Shown: positions 18,418-31,800, counted from the stretch's first letter. The stretch: 64,000 nt of DNA from Lotus japonicus (GCF_012489685.1 NC_080042.1:34229158-34293157), one strand, 5' to 3'. Notes: a model not told the origin generated them from the letters alone. A program made the numbers and translations.

Positions 18418-20954
18418 TGTAAGGCCTTATTTTAGTTTGTATTGCTTTTGAGAAAGATTGAATAAAATGAGGGTTTTGTTCAAGTTTGAGAAATTGACAG
18501 ATTACAACTGTCAACTTGTGTGAATTTTTAGAGGGTCTTAACGACCTGATTTGGGAAAACGTCCTTCATGAGAGTTGTAGCCCTTTAAGTTTATAAAATT
18601 ATCGAAGTAGAATCAGGTCATTCCGACCTCTGTAGCTCGAGATATTAGAATTTTACCGAGCAGGGTTCTGGCTGTAAAGTGCCAGCGAATTTATTAATGT
18701 GTTTTTATTTTTATTCCGAATTTGGTTGGGTTTTTAATTAAAAATAGTTGGGTTTTAATTATGTTCAGACCTGATTAGAGTTAATTAGTGGGGGATAGGT
18801 TTAAGTGGTTTGGGCTTAAAAAGGTAAAAGCCAAACCCTAGCCCACATGTTGGTTTGCATGGGTTTTAGTCAAGAGGGGGGGAAACCCTATTTTCTAAGA
18901 ATCAGAAAACAGAAGTTGCACCCAAACTCTTTCACGTTAGAAACCAGAGGAAAAGAGAGAAGAGAGAACTTGAGAGAAAGGAGGAGAGAGCCGCCGCCCC
19001 TAGCCCTAGCCCTAGCCACCGCCGCACGCACGCAAGGGAAAGGAGAGGAGATCGCGAGAGAGAGAGAGGGACCAAGAGCAAGGAGAAAGAGAGGACATTG
19101 GACAGCAGCTTTTGATTCTTTCTTCATCACCCTACTTCTGATTTCATCACTCTTAATCAAGGTAAGGGCTGATCCTAGGACTTGGGTAGTTGTTAGGGAC
19201 TTGTTGCTATGTTTGGTTGTGAAACATCTTGATTGTTGAGGGTTTGCATGATGGTTTGGGGTTGAAAGTTTGCTTGTTGTACTATTATGATATGAGACCT
19301 ATGTGATTTGATTTTTATTACTGGAAAATAGCTTAAAGCCTTGGGCTGAAATGATTTATAGCTTAAACTAGAGGTGAGAGTTTCGCTGCCAGTTTCCTGT
19401 ACTGGACCGCTGACTTCAGAGCCCCTTTTTACATATTTATGGTCGTCAAATGAAAACGTGATTAAAATGAAAGTTATAGATTTTCGAAATAGCTTTCCAT
19501 ACGTATAAAAATCACAATTTGTGGTTTAGTAATGTGATCTGGAGGTCGTTTTTAGTAACTGTTACACCTGCTGTCTTTCCTGTTCCGGACAGTAAGCTTT
19601 AAGGCCTAATATCACCTAATTCCAGGATTCAAATGAACAAGTGTGTACCTAGATAGTTGTAGATATTTAAAATAGATTTCCAGAAAGGTATCATACGTGA
19701 TTTTTGGTTGAAAGATGCATTCTGTGGCTCTGTTTTTGTGAAAGCTGTTTCTGCTGTCAATATGTTGAGTTGCAAAAATGTTTTGAAGTTTTGTTAGGAA
19801 CTTGTGTTTAGGAGATGTTGTGAGTTATATGCTGTTAAGCTTGATTTCATGAGCCTTGGTACTTGTCTTGTGGTGATGTTGTGACATAATATGCATGATT
19901 TTATGTATATGGTTATTCTTAAATGATTTCACACTTTTAATTGGTTATTTGTACAAAAGGGTCGCTCACCTAGCCGTAATTCCCTTTTGTGCACTGTGAA
20001 TGTTGTGTTGCAATCTTTAGTGTCGTGAAGAGAATAAAAGACTCTAGGAAGACTTGACTTAGAGCCTCAATATAAGAGAAAGAGAAATAACTCGCTTGCA
20101 AGTAAAAAAAAAAAAAAAGAAAATGTGATTAATGGAACATAGGTCTAGGTGAGACTATGGACCATGAGAACGACTGTACCGTTAGAGACAAACGGTTACT
20201 TGCACGCGAGGGTGTTTGTGGGCTGTACGGTGTGTCCCCACGTGATTTGGTTGACTGCGGTCACCTTGTGATCTTGTGGGTGTACGGTGTGTCCCCCACA
20301 TGATCGAGGGTTATTATACCTGGTTATTTATGAGAATACATGAACATGTGAATGTTTCTATAAGAACATGTGATCTGACCCTGTTATTTGTTTATGTGTT
20401 TATTTGGGGGGGGGGGGGTAGATGGTGACCACCACGATATTGGAGACTATCGTGAGATGGGAGATCGTTCTGAGTAGGCCAGCGGAAGACCGGCTCTGGG
20501 AGACCGACGGTTCCGGAGTCCGGAGAGTCTACGTCGGCGATGCGGAGCTCGGAAGAGCGTGATAAAGCTGGAGCAGTCTAAGAAGAGAGCGCGTGGAGCA
20601 GGAGCTGATGTTCCGGAGCGGGATCTGGATTAGAGTATTCCTTTCTGTGGGGCTAAGCATTCGTGTCGGACTATCATTTATTTTTCTTTTTTTTTTGGGA
20701 TTTATTTATTGTAGGGCTTTCGCCCAAGGATTTGTTTGTTTTATTTGGTACTATGGTTACTTTTAATTAAGGAGTTATGTTTATTCAGGAATATTTGTCG
20801 TATTCATTCCACAAGATCGCTTCGTAAAGGTTAAGTTTCGAAATAAATGGGTTTTGTCATTTAATTCAAGATTAATAATTGAATCGGCGAAAATTCTTTG
20901 TGAAAATACACGTGATTAGTTACTGTGTGACACTCGAGAAATCGGGGCGTTACA
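18418..20954 (+). mobile_element. S1: solo LTR of a gypsy-type element (2.54 kb)
   Basis: It starts TGTAAGGCC and ends GGGGCGTTACA, flanked by TSD GAACG (18413-18417 and 20955-20959), with no internal region. Termini resemble those of the G1-G4 family (TGTAAG ... GTTACA), but the body is different. It contains a GA-rich leader (18950-19100), an (CCCTAG)3 run (about 19001-19018), an A run (about 20106-20120), a G run (about 20406-20417) and several short hairpins (20210-20460). Orientation is assigned from the termini. The 130-codon ORF at 18847 is not supported as a gene. Confidence 0.88.
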
Positions 20955-21257
20955 GAACGCCTTAAAACATACATGGCTCGATTCAACAGAGTTTCAGTTC
21001 AGTTAGAGGACGCCTGTCCAGAAGTATGTGTGCCGGGCTCAGGTGTGGCTCATTGAACAAAGACTTAACCAGAAGACCCGCCAAGGACATGATGGACTTA
21101 CGTGCTAGAGTACATGAATTCATCTTGGAAGAGCAAGATGAACAAACCAAAAAAGATAGAGACAACTCGCGTACCCAACCTGAAGTTACACAAGAAAGGG
21201 GGCGTGGTTCAAAAGATCAGCGCCCAGCTCAAACACCGCGCCAGCCCAGGCCGGCGC
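20955..21257 (+). pseudogene. gag: E0 gag, C-terminal part before the G2 insertion
   Basis: After the S1 TSD the gag domain resumes (RLKTYMARFNRVSVQLED). A frameshift near 21030 moves reading to the frame with LNKDLTRRPAKDMMDLRARV, typical of the end of the gag domain. It continues to the G2 target site GGCGC (21253-21257). Together with 32412 onward this restores continuity of the host gag. Confidence 0.8.
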
Positions 21258-24200
21258 TGTAACACCCCGATTTCCAGGTGTCACTTTAGTAACCAAAAGT
21301 AAACTTTACGCTGAAAACAGGTAATTTTTTTTTTTCGTTTGATTCCTTTTAAATCAAGCAATAGAGAAATAAAGACATAACCCCAACACTAACTAACCAA
21401 TATACAAATATATACACATGTACAACCTCAGCTGCACTCTCCCGTCACGCGCACTCGCAGTGACTCCAAAGTAGTGTGCCCGTAGGCAAATAGTTACAGA
21501 TCCAGATGTGTGAGTGAGAAAATTATAATTACAAACCACTAGGAGGAAGTCGGCCTCAAAATGGCCTAAGCAAAGACCCCTATGGTCCGACTGACTCACT
21601 GTGATCCCTCAGTAAGAGAACCACACAAAAGCCATGCGTCGGGAACCTACCCTGTCCCAAAATATGAATGACGAATCAGAGCTATTACAGTAACAACCAA
21701 TTCAAAAGACTCTAACCACCCATAACCCACACTACTATCATCGACCCTCCCTCGATCAGTCATGAAGTCCGGGTCCTCGTCGAAAGCTTCAGTAATAGTC
21801 GTTCCGCTCCGGGTCTTTCCCGCACAACGAATCATCACGAACCGGCTGACGGACGCCTGGCAGCAGGCCGACCGCCCAAGCACAAACATACAAACAAAGC
21901 CAAGGCGCTAGGGTCAACTTACAGAATACAATAGATATACAATCAACATGCGATAAAAGGGGTATATATATATATGTTGTATATATACATATAAGTTATG
22001 CAGTGCTTACCCTAAGGTTTATACATAGCATGTTATCAAATCTCTTACACAATTCAATCATAATAAGATGCATTGTGTGCCAGTGCAGAATATGCTGACA
22101 CAAACCCGAATAACGTCACTCTGCTTGGCGACGGGACAAAACAACAACGTCACTCTGCTTGGCGACGGAACAAATCAACAACGTCACTCTGCTTGGCGAC
22201 GGGACAAACCAACGGTATTGCCACTTATAGGCTGGGCACCTCGAGACTGTCGTAACACTGGCCTCGTGTTTAACCATTTCTGCTCGGGCGTCGCTTATCA
22301 CCTTTGGCTATAGTCAAGACGGTACAAACTCTACATGGTTTGACCATTTCTGCTTGCTATGCCGAACATCAACAGGCACGATGCAACTCTACATGGATGA
22401 TCGTTACCTCCTGTTGTGCCAGATATAGTCGGGACCGATTCAACTCTGCATGGCTGATCGTTACTTCCTGTTATACCGAAGTACTCTGCTTGGCACTTCA
22501 TCGCGTATATGCACGTGTGCAATATGATTATCAAAACCAGAGTCAGTGTCGGTCAATACAACACGACTCGGAGTTAGTGTCGGTCAATACAACACAACTC
22601 CCACCACAAAACCCACAAACAAAACCCAGAGTCTGTGCCGGTCAATACAACACGACTCGGAGTTAGTGTCGGTCAATACAACACAACTCCCACCACAAAA
22701 CCCACAAACAAAACCCAGAGTCTGTGCCGGTCAATACAACACGAATCGAACAACACTACCAGGAGTACTAGAGTACTCGGTGACTTTCAATCATCACCAT
22801 AGCTCACCTCAGTGGCTTTCCCCAATTCCAAACTCTCCAAACCCACAACATAAGTCGACTTTTCATAAATATTTTCCCCTTCAGTTCTCCTATGCTTAAA
22901 CGTTAATAAAAATTGTTTCAATTCGAATTAGCCAAGTTATGAGTTTATTTCTCAAAGTCTAAGTTTCCCAAGTCTTTATTTTTCGAAAGCTCTATCATTC
23001 TAAGTTTCCAAAAATCAACCACCCAAAATACACTTCCCGGGGAAAGTCTAGGAATTCCAACGAATCCCAACAAATGGCTAAGTCTCAAACCCCACATTTG
23101 GACTTGCCTAGGGTTGTTCATCCAACCCGAAATGTCAAAGATCACCAGATCAATGAACCTCCACTCCGAAGTTGCGTCAAAACGCTCAATCCAACAGAAG
23201 CACAACATCACAAGTTATGGAAAAGCATCATAACATCAACCCAACATCATAAACAACATCAGACAAAGCATAAGTCGAATTTATCGACGCCTATCATGCA
23301 ATCATAGCTAATATATGTAAGTTTCCCTAACCTCGAGCTGATCTAGCTTCGAAATCACAAGCTCCTTCACTCAAGTGCTCTGAACCTTCCAAAGTTCCTT
23401 CAACTGAACCTCGGAGAAAACAAAGCAGAATCCAAACAATATCGATTAGTTCGATCGCAAAACAATACATAAACGATAGACAAAGCATTAAAGCTTCAGA
23501 ATACGACAAACGGGTACGAAAGGACAAGTTTTCGAAAACGAAAAACTCCCCCCCTTAGGAAATAACCCACGACCATAAGGAGAAAAGGGCTTCGGCTCTT
23601 TTTCTTCGATCAAATCAGTTTACAAGGTAGTTTTAGGGTAAAACTAAGGCAAAGAAACTGTCAGAACAATTTTCGGACAATCGGGTCGAAATACGACTAC
23701 GCAGGGGCATTTTGGTCCAAAATAAAGGCTCAAAACTTCAAAGTTATCAGTTCTGAAAACAGATTTGACAGCAACGATCCTCATGACATCCGTGACAACA
23801 AATCCTAAAGGCACGAAGTCAGATTATAGCTTTACGACAATAAAGTTTCGAAATGTGAGACGAAAAGAGTTTTGAGTCAATTTTCAGATCCTGGACAACT
23901 GAATCGCAATCAGAGTTTCCTGACAGAGGTTTTAGACTCAAGGGAACATAAGGAACATAACCCAAGCGAGAAATCAGAGAAATCGGACAATTTTAGAAAA
24001 AGCTCAAAACTTAGAGCACAGAAACGACTTCAGAAACTCAGCAGAAACAACAATCAGAGGTAGGAATCGTGTTAGTTACCTTGATACCTAGAAGTAGGGA
24101 CGAACTGCACGAAGATTGGTCAAGGTTTCGCGAAAATCTCTCCTCCTCTTCTCCCCCTAGAACTCGCGGCCTCAATGGTTGCAAATGAAGAGATTTTTGC

Positions 24201-24910
24201 TTTTTCGCGCTATTTATAGGCGGGCGAAATCGCAGGAAAATGAAAATTTCGCGATTCCGATTTTTGCAGCACGATCACCAAGGAATTCTAAGAGAGATTC
24301 TGGCGTCAGAAATCCAGAACTCAAAACAAATATCTATGATATGGGAAAAACGATATCGAAAATCTCAAAAGCGGTGTAAGTTAAATCTGTCCCGAAAAAC
24401 TACTTTTTGCGGTGATCGCCGGACGACAAAACTTCCTTCTGAAGAAAGATTGGAAACGTCGAAACAAATCTGGCAACGCGGACGGAATCTTCGTTAGAAG
24501 TCCCGAATAGAAAAAGTCTTCATCCATTGCTCGAAAATAGGGTTTCGAAGCAAAGAAATTAGCGTCGGCGGACATCCGAAAAGTGAAACCTATCGTGCGT
24601 ACAGTCCAGAGTTCCGAAATGAAACGCTGGTCGATGGAAAAATAAAGAGAATCTTTAAATTTTCCGAGAGTTCGAAATCTCACTCAAAACGTTGCTTTAA
24701 GAGCGAAATAGCCTATTCTGGACACGCTCGCCATAAGGCAGGTGTGCAGACAACTCGCACTAATTCCTACAACGACTACGCAACATACCTCAAGCAATTC
24801 CTGAACTTTCTTCTTCATTGATCTTTCTCAAACAACAAACTCCTGTCACGCTTACACTGATTCTACACGTGAGTCGGAAACTAGCTTGTTCTGAAAATCC
24901 AGGTCTTACA
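21258..24910 (-). mobile_element. G2 3' LTR (3653 bp)
   Basis: It is closely similar to 28806-32411 and related to the G1 and G4 LTRs at both ends. In place of the AACGGGAATG hairpin array it has a different region (about 22075-22510) with the CAAGCAGA repeats. It has one extra array-B unit (about 70 bp, 22633-22700) relative to the right LTR. Confidence 0.92.
22124..22206 (-). repeat. Hairpin repeat C (CAAGCAGA loop) in G2 left LTR, three units
   Basis: There are three tandem units of about 33 bp. On the minus strand each contains the stem CGTCGC/GTGACG (one G-T wobble) with loop CAAGCAGA. A separate copy near 22480-22500 has the same loop but a different stem, GAAGTGC/GTACTTC. Confidence 0.75.
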
Positions 24911-27441
24911 ATACTCCCCTCCAAAAAGAAAGTTTCATCCTCGAAACTCAGAGTTCTGAGAAAGTCCGGAATACAGTTCCTCGATCTTATCGTCCAATTC
25001 TCATGTAGTAGTGCCTGTGTCATTGTTCCTCATAATCTTTACTTAAGCAATCTGCTTTCCCCTTAACTGTTTCACTCTTCTATCCCCACTGCTAACTATC
25101 GGCGTCTCAAAAGACAAAACATCATTCAACCTCATGTCGTCTGACTCGATTACTTGCGTCGGATCTCTGCTTGCAATAATACCGGTTGGCATTCCGTGCA
25201 GTCGCACCATCTTAGCCACTTACTTCTTTACTTTCGGTCGTCCGAAATTCTTCTTAAACTCGGTGCCTCTCTGTCATCTTAAGGTAAATACTCAACTCGT
25301 CCTCGTGATCTTCATCTACAGTCCAAAACTCCACTTGTCCGTTCGATAACTCCTAGACGAATCCTCCCCCTTGGAAACCGCTAGTCCATTAAAACACCTC
25401 TAACTTCGTAACTATCATCACTCGCACAATGAAATCAATCTCCTACTTAGTCACCCTTCGAATTAAAAATCGACTTATGTCCTTATTTCTTGTCCTTCAC
25501 TAATCTTATCCCCTTCAACATCAAGTTATCAACAACTTATAAGATAATCCTCTTCTTAATATCTAACAATCCATTATTATCGTCTTCTTCCTTAGAACTT
25601 CCCTCACTCAAACCTATTTACACTTACTGAAATCCCTAACACTTCGCACAAATCGAGACATATCCTCTAGAAGATTAAATCATAACTATATCTCAAGAGA
25701 CTTAACTAGCCATTTTATCATCCGATCCTTCAACATTCCGAGATTTAACTATTATCGTAACCGCTAACACCACTAAATCTCTTATGTGTACATGAATCTC
25801 AGCTCACTAGGTCAACCTTAGCCCTAGGATTCTCATTCAACTTTAGTAAAATTCACTTGTTACCCGTAATATTCATCATCAAAATCCATAACAAAGTTTC
25901 ATTCCCTCTTAGACTCTGAGGAACTTGTCCAAACATAACAGCTTCAAGTATTCATCTTAATACTAACACTTTCCTTTTTGTCACTCCATCACCATCTCGT
26001 CACTCAACTTCTTAATCTCTCAATCAAATTCTGACAAACTTCGAGTCCTACACACCTTAGACAGACATTCATAGATTTAAAACCTAAACCTTCACCAAGT
26101 TTGGTCCTCTAATGACCTTTAATCCTTCAATACTTCTTAAATGGATATCCGTTTCTTAAAAACTATAACTCCTTCACTTACCCAAACGACCTGATAAATG
26201 TCGTCATGCTTCCACACTCACCACTTGATCCTGCTATCCATAATCATAACTTATTATGCTAACATCATTCAAATTTTATCACATGGTCATTATGTCCGCA
26301 ACCTCCTAATCAACATCAATCGATCACCAACTTATGACCAACCTTAACACCCTACACAACCCAGAATTCCTTTACTTCAAGATCACTCTTATATTATACC
26401 TCAATGGTCTTAACCCGAAACTCATCTCCAGGTCTTCATTCTTCTAAGATTCAACCCCTATTGTCACAGCTACAACCGTAAGATCTCTTACTCGTATGTG
26501 ATTCCCAACTCTCAAGGTCAATCTTAACCTCAAAGTTTCAATCTAGCTTAGTGAATCTCACTTAGTAATCTAAGCACAATTGTCTGAAGTCCATATCAAC
26601 AATCTCAAGTATTCAACTTATGCTAAAACTTTCTTTCTCCAACTTAATCATTAATTCAACACTTTTCAAATGAAAATTCATCTCTTAAGACTATAATGTC
26701 TCCACATATTAATCAAACGCTTAGCGAAACTTATTGCTCGAACTCGACTATAACAATCTAGTTCAGAGTTAATTCTTCTCACTCTTGCTACCATCAAGCT
26801 ATCATCTAAAACCTGATTAAATCCAACTTATTTAGTTTCTAACAATTCCACTCAGCAATCACATAACCTATAACTTCATAACTTCCGAGAAACTACTTAA
26901 TACTTTTCCAGCACTAAATCTCTTGACTTGGTCTACCTCTACTTGGAGTAATCACACAAACTTTCCTCCCAAATCCGACTAATCCTCAATCAATTCAAAT
27001 TCATCTTACTCGTCCTTCTATCAAAGTCCATAACCAGCTGTGATTCCGAATATCACCCCCTCAATATTAGGTTGATCAGGCCTAATACATCGAAGGTGGA
27101 AATTTAGAAAAACCCACTAGAACAGTCAATGAGTTCCTATCCTCCAGTAGTCACAAATATCCTAATACTAAATCCTTTAATGATCCCGCTACGGAACTAC
27201 ACACCCTCAACATGACACGTATACTACCTATAAGGAATCTCCCTAAGATTCGTTCTTCAGCTACTAGCTTCCTCATAATCGCATCGGTGGAAGACTACTT
27301 TCTAGACTTAGTGTGTTATTCTAAACCTCGTGTAACTTCTATAGTTAAAACACGAGCAGCAGTCAAATAAATTCTTAGTAGGTGTAATAACTATAAGGTC
27401 AAAGCTTAGCGGTAAAAACAAGTTCAGGCGTGTTGCACACG
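24911..27441 (-). pseudogene. G2 degraded or replaced pol region
   Basis: Next to the LTR is the PPT (minus, ATACTCCCCTCC complement, 24911-24922) and the pre-LTR hairpin (AGTTTC arms, about 24930-24947). The region from about 24950 to 25160 reads on minus as a decayed version of the chromodomain-like tail seen in G1 and G4 (VKQLRGKQIA, then a stop). From about 25400 to 27440 the DNA is AT-rich with many stops in all frames. I recognise no protease, RT or integrase there. Confidence 0.65.
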
Positions 27442-28593
27442 CTACGGGGGTAACGAAGAGTATACTATACTAGAATGAGAAAGAATAGTTAGAAGGTTAC
27501 CATCGTTCTTGCGCTCTCCTCTGGTTAACCCCTCAGCTTCTTCACCGTCCATGATATAAACCCTTCCTTTAGCAGCAGGGCGCTTTCCCCTTACAGTGTT
27601 AACAAATGACTCAACCTTGGGTGTCTTGCAGTTGTTGGCCAGATGTCCTGGTAGATCACACTTGAAACACCTCGGTTTCCCCTTCGGGCATTTCGTGGAG
27701 TAGTGCCCAATCTCCCCGCATTTGAAACATGTTATCTCACGGCTTCCAGCTTGGCTTCCTGCTCCTCCCGCAGCAGCAATCGTAGGCCTGTACGGTCCTG
27801 GGGTAAACCCTTCCCCCGTAAGACGCTGATAAGGCTTCTTCATCTGTAACTTTCCTTTTCCTTGATAGCTCCGGGGACTCGACCTCATTGGTCCCCCAGT
27901 TCCAGCCCGATCCATCCTCCTATTCTTCATCAGCTCCACCTCGGTGGCCTTCTCAACCAAAGCTTGAAACCTCATAATCCCCAACGGTCTCACTGAGTCC
28001 TCAATGTCAGCTCTCAGTCCCCTCACAAAGCGCTTGCACATATAGGGTTCATCAACCTGATCACGGAAAAATCGGAAGTGTTTGGCCAAAGATTCCAACT
28101 TAGCAGCATATTCCGGAATAGTCATGCTCCCTTGACGAAGAGTCAGAAACTGCGACTCACGCTCGTCACGAGCACTATCAGGAAAATACTTCTCCAGAAA
28201 AGCAGCACGAAAAGAATTCCAGTTCACCTCAACATGGTTTGCCTCCATCATCCCTCTGGTGCCCCTCCACCAGTACTCAGCATCGCCCAGTAGTAGATAA
28301 GTTGCCAGGCCCACCTTAGCCCCTTCACTAGTCTGTAGTACTTCAAAAATCTTCTCTATCTCTTGGATCCAGAGATCCGCCTCGTCCGGGTCAGTCCCAC
28401 CTGTGAACTTGGGTGGATCCTGCCTTCTAAAATCATTCAATCCCCTATTCTGGTCCAGGGCTGCTTCTCTCTGAAGCCGGTGTAGCTCACGTGCGTCCTC
28501 AGCAGCACGCCTCTGTGCATTGTCATTCGTTTGTACAGTCATCGCTTGGACCAAAGTGGCTACCATCTCAGCGAGTTGATTCGCGTTCACCAT
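27442..28593 (-). CDS. gag: G2 gag, intact, with two zinc knuckles
   Basis: A 383-codon uninterrupted frame starting MVNANQLAEMVATLVQAM. The retrotransposon gag domain covers about residues 60-210 (DPPKFTGGTDPDEADLWIQE, EYWWRGTRG, FRAAFLEKYFPDSARDERE, YAAKLESLAKHFRFF). A basic linker and two CCHC knuckles follow at about residues 289-320 (CFKCGEIGHYSTKC and CFKCDLPGHLANNC). The normal gag-protease junction is lost after NDGNLLTIL; about 14 unrelated residues then end the frame. An intact particle protein without pol suggests an element that supplies or co-assembles Gag but relies on another copy's enzymes. Confidence 0.92.
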   Translation of the reverse strand: MVNANQLAEMVATLVQAMTVQTNDNAQRRAAEDARELHRLQREAALDQNRGLNDFRRQDPPKFTGGTDPDEADLWIQEIEKIFEVLQTSEGAKVGLATYLLLGDAEYWWRGTRGMMEANHVEVNWNSFRAAFLEKYFPDSARDERESQFLTLRQGSMTIPEYAAKLESLAKHFRFFRDQVDEPYMCKRFVRGLRADIEDSVRPLGIMRFQALVEKATEVELMKNRRMDRAGTGGPMRSSPRSYQGKGKLQMKKPYQRLTGEGFTPGPYRPTIAAAGGAGSQAGSREITCFKCGEIGHYSTKCPKGKPRCFKCDLPGHLANNCKTPKVESFVNTVRGKRPAAKGRVYIMDGEEAEGLTRGERKNDGNLLTILSHSSIVYSSLPP

Positions 28594-28790
28594 GTTCTGT
28601 ATTCGTTTAGCAAACAGTCAGTACCAATCATAAGATAGTATTATGCATAGCTATACAATATGATTAGGTAGCAACTTCAATCAATTAAAGCGAAAATCGC
28701 TTGGCAGACAATCAAGGTTTTACTCTTTGCAGAGTCACACAACTTAGCACAGAAGACCTATTCCCCAAAGACTCCCAAAAGACTCGACAA

Positions 28791-28802
28791 GCTCTGATAC
28801 CA
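28791..28802 (-). promoter_or_regulatory. G2 primer binding site (tRNA-iMet)
   Basis: TGGTATCAGAGC on the minus strand, 3 nt after the end of the right LTR. The leader between the PBS and gag (28594-28790) shares GGGGAATAGGTCTTCTGTGC with G3 and G4. Confidence 0.93.
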
Positions 28803-28805
28803 CAA

Positions 28806-31800
28806 TGTAACACCCCGATTTCCAGGTGTCACTTTAGTAACCAAAAGTAAACTTTACGCGGAAAACAGGTAATTTTTTTTTTCGTTTGATTCCTTTTAAA
28901 TCAAGCAATAGAGAAATAAAGACATAACCCCAACACTAACTAACCAATATACAAATATATACACATGTACAACCTCAGCTGCACTCTCCCGTCACGCGCA
29001 CTCGCAGTGACTCCAAAGTAGTGTGCCGGTAGGCAAATAGTTACAGATCCAGATGTGTGAGTGAGAAAATTATAATTACAAACCACTAGGAGGAAGTCGG
29101 CCTCAAAATGGCCTAAGCAAAGACCCCTATGGTGAACTGACTCACTGTGATCCCTCAGTAAGAGAACCACACAAAAGCCATGCGTCGGGAACCTACCCTG
29201 TCCCAAAATATGAATGACGAATCAGAGCTATTACAGTAACAACCAATTCAAAAGACTCTAACCACCCATAACCCACACTACTATCATCGACCCTCCCTCG
29301 ATCAGTCATGAAGTCTGAGTCCTCGTCGAAAGCTTCAGTAATAGTCGTTCCGCTCCGGGTCTTTCCCGCACAACGAATCATCACGAACCGGCTGACGGAC
29401 GCCTGGCAGCAGGCCGACCGCCCAAGCACAAACATACAAACAAAGCCAAGGCCCTAGGGTCAACTTACAGAATACAATAGATATACAATCAACATGCGAT
29501 AAAAGGGGTATATATATATATGTTGTATATATACATATAAGTTATGCACTGCTTACCCTAAGGTTTATACATAGCATGTTATCAAATCTCTTACACAATT
29601 CAATCATAATAAGATGCATTGTGTGCCAGTGCAGAATATGCTGACACAAACCCGAATAACGTCACTCTGCTTGGCGACGGGACAAAACAACAACGTCACT
29701 CTGCTTGGCGACGGAACAAATCAACAACGTCACTCTGCTTGGCGACGGAACAAATCAACAACGTCACTCTGCTTGGCGACGGGACAAACCAACGGTATTG
29801 CCACTTATAGGCTGGGCACCTCGAGACGGTCGTAACACTGGCCTCGTGTTTAACCATTTCTGCTCGGGCGTCGCTTATCACCTTTGGCTATAGTCAAGAC
29901 GGTACAAACTCTACATGGTTTGACCATTTCTGCTTGCTATGCCGAACATCAACAGGCACGATGCAACTCTACATGGATGATCGTTACCTCCTGTTGTGCC
30001 AGATATAGTCGGGACCGATTCAACTCTGCATGGCTGATCGTTACTTCCTGTTATACCGAAGTACTCTGCTTGGCACTTCATCGCGTATATGCACGTGTGC
30101 AATATGATTATCAAAACCAGAGTCAGTGTCGGTCAATACAACACGACTCGGAGTTAGTGTCGGTCAATACAACACAACTCCCACCACAAAACCCACAAAC
30201 AAAACCCAGAGTCTGTGCCGGTCAATACAACACGACTCGAACAACACTACCAGGAGTACTAGAGTACTCGGTGACTTTCAATCATCACCATAGCTCACCT
30301 CAGTGGCTTTCCCCAATTCCAAACTCTCCAAACCCACAACATAAGTCGACTTTTCCCCGCCTTTCATAAATATTTTCCCCTTCAGTTCTCCTATGCTTAA
30401 ACGTTAATAAAAATTGTTTCAATTCGAATTAGCCAAGTTATGAGTTTATTTCTCAAAGTCTAAGTTTCCCAAGTCTTTATTTTTCGAAAGCTCTACCATT
30501 CTAAGTTTCCAAAAATCAACCACCCAAAATACACTTCCCGGGGAAAGTCTAGGAATTCCAACGAATCCCAACAAATGGCTAAGTCTCAAACCCCACATTT
30601 GGACTTGCCTAGGGTTGTTCATCCAACCCGAAATGTCAAAGATCACCAGATCAATGAACCTCCACTCCGAAGTTGCGTCAAAACGCTCAATCCAACAGAA
30701 GCACAACATCACAAGTTATGGAAAAGCATCAAAACATCAACCCAACATCATAAACAACATCAGACAAAGCATAAGTCGAATTTATCGACGCCTATCATGC
30801 AATCATAGCTAATATATGTAAGTTGCCCTAACCTCGAGCTGATCTAGCTTCGAAATCACAAGCTCCTTCACTCAAGTGCTCTGAACCTTCCAAAGTTCCT
30901 TCAACTGAACCTCGGAGAAAACAAAGCAGAATCCAAACAATATCGATTAGTTCGATCGCAAAACAATACATAAACGATAGACAAAGCATTAAAGCTTCAG
31001 AATACGACAAACGGGTACGAAAGGACAAGTTTTCGAAAACGAAAAACTCCCCCCCTTAGGAAATAACCCACGACCATAAGGAGAAAAGGGCTTCGGCTCT
31101 TTTTCTTCGATCAAATCAGTTTACAAGGTAGTTTTAGGGTAAAACTAAGGCAAAGAAACTGTCAGAACAATTTTCGGACAATCGGGTCGAAATACGACTA
31201 CGCAGGGGCATTTTGGTCCAAAATAAAGGCTCAAAACTTCAAAGTTATCAGTTCTGAAAACAGATTTGACAGCAACGATCCTCATGACATCCGTGACAAC
31301 AAATCCTAAAGGCACGAAGTCAGATTATAGCTTTACGACAATAAAGTTTCGAAATGTGAGACGAAAAGAGTTTTGAGTCAATTTTCAGATCCTGGACAAC
31401 TGAATCGCAATCAGAGTTTACTGACAGAGGTTTTAGACTCAGGGGAACATAAGGAACATAACCCAAGCGAGAAATCAGAGAAATCGGACAATTTTAGAAA
31501 AAGCTCAAAACTTAGAGCACAGAAACGACTTCAGAAACTCAGCAGAAACAACAATCAGAGGTAGGAATCGTGTTAGTTACCTTGATACCTAGAAGTAGGG
31601 ACGAACTGCACGAAGATTGGTCAAGGTTTCGCGAAAATCTCTCCTCCTCTTCTCCCCCTAGAACTCGCGGCCTCAATGGTTGCAAATGAAGAGATTTTTG
31701 CTTTTTCGCGCTATTTATAGGCGGGCGAAATCGCGGGAAAATGAAAATTTCGCGATTCCGATTTTTGCAGCACGATCACCAAGGAATTCTAAGAGAGATT

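Noticed and set aside
19001..19018. Telomere-like repeat
   Set aside because: The run is CCCTAG repeated three times, not the plant CCCTAAA repeat, and too short.
18847..19239. 130-codon ORF in S1
   Set aside because: It lies in the GA-rich leader of a solo LTR, is of low complexity and shows no domain.
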